Part shown: one piece after another, positions 6,321 to 6,650 of the stretch
How the letters are laid out: each line of letters begins with the position of its first letter
Numbering within the stretch: the stretch's first letter is position 1
Assembly: GCA_025352435.1 (NCBI GenBank)
Contig: JANXTN010000069.1
Span: 1 to 6,650, forward strand
Direction: 5' to 3'
Source of the DNA: Ferruginibacter sp.
Lineage (GTDB): Bacteria; Bacteroidota; Bacteroidia; Chitinophagales; Chitinophagaceae
DNA: 6,650 nucleotides
Notes under the pieces: model-generated
Databases searched by the model: none
Seen by the model: only the letters and a program-made list of their open reading frames with translations
Told to the model about the DNA's origin: nothing
Made by a program: the position numbers and the translations under genes

Positions 6321-6650
6321 ATGCTAATAAAGTCAGAAATTCATAAAGCTTTCCTCGAAGTTGTTGACGGCAAAATTTTACAACTGCAACAAACCCTTGA
6401 CGACTTGAAAGAAAGTGGTGCTAATGAAACTAAAAGTACCGCAGGTGATAAACATGAAACGGCGCTTGCTATGTTGCAAATAGAACAGGCTAATAATCGT
6501 GCACAACTTCAGGATGCTTTGGCGCAGCGATTGGCTTTAGTAAACATCAATCCTAATATTGCAACCACAAAAGTTTTGAATGGTAGTTTAGTAAAAACCG
6601 ACAGGGGATATTTTTACATTTGCGTTGCACTGGGTAAATTAAATATTGAA
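6321..6650 (+). CDS. GreA-like small protein, C-terminus cut by window edge
   Basis: Only the first 110 residues are present; the frame is open to the right edge. Residues 1-70 are predicted helical with a coiled-coil pattern (Leu/Ile and Gln-rich) and contain GANETKSTAGDKHETAL (33-49). The GDKHET part resembles the GDLSEN tip of the GreA coiled coil and keeps the D-x-x-E spacing (D43, E46). Residues 86-110 (LNGSLVKTDRGYFYICVALG and what follows) resemble the start of the GreA/GreB C-terminal FKBP-like domain. Bacteroidota commonly encode such a protein of about 150 residues. From memory, databases often name it '3-oxoacyl-ACP synthase', a label this sequence does not support, since no thiolase-fold motif is seen. 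A role at RNA polymerase is inferred from resemblance only. Confidence 0.72.
   Translation, partial: MLIKSEIHKAFLEVVDGKILQLQQTLDDLKESGANETKSTAGDKHETALAMLQIEQANNRAQLQDALAQRLALVNINPNIATTKVLNGSLVKTDRGYFYICVALGKLNIE

Overview
The window reads as ordinary chromosome of a member of the Bacteroidota, most likely close to Chitinophagaceae/Sphingobacteriales. The supporting signs are low GC, leaders without Shine-Dalgarno sequences, perfect TAnnTTTG (-7) promoter boxes ahead of two genes, an NtrY-like sensor kinase of the type common in this phylum, a Lys/Ala/Pro histone-like tail protein, and a small GreA-like protein that I recognise from this group. The lineage is inferred from these features and was not tested by a search.

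Layout from left to right: (1) 20-2413 (+), a multi-pass sensor histidine kinase with two predicted periplasmic regions, HAMP, HisKA and HATPase domains. Its reading frame is open to the left edge, so the N-terminus may be incomplete. (2) 2418-4076 (-), a PolX-family protein (HhH, Pol beta-like palm, PHP), convergent with the kinase and only 4 bp from it stop to stop. Its PHP nuclease site is intact, but the polymerase carboxylates appear to be replaced. (3) 4077-4341, a 265-bp AT-rich gap that holds a clear minus-strand terminator and nothing else I can define. (4) 4342-5319 (-), in transcription order rplU (bL21), rpmA (bL27) and a 79-residue protein made only of Ala, Lys and Pro after its Met-Ala-Thr start. 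A consensus promoter precedes rplU and the hairpin terminator follows the histone-like gene. (5) 5320-5544, a 225-bp divergent intergenic region. It carries the rplU promoter; I see no convincing promoter for the rightward gene. (6) 5545-6291 (+), an SGNH/GDSL hydrolase with a lipoprotein signal. (7) 6321-6650 (+), the first 110 residues of a GreA-like protein that runs off the right edge.

The genes do not form one pathway. rplU and rpmA supply two large-subunit ribosomal proteins, and the histone-like gene may be co-transcribed with them or use its own promoter. The kinase, PolX-like and hydrolase genes are independent housekeeping or accessory functions. I see no mobile element, CRISPR array, RNA gene or defence system. 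The points most worth a second look are the apparently dead polymerase site in PolX, the histone-like repeat whose protein units are identical while every DNA unit differs, the kinase with two sensor regions, and the GreA-like protein that keeps a D-x-x-E tip motif.
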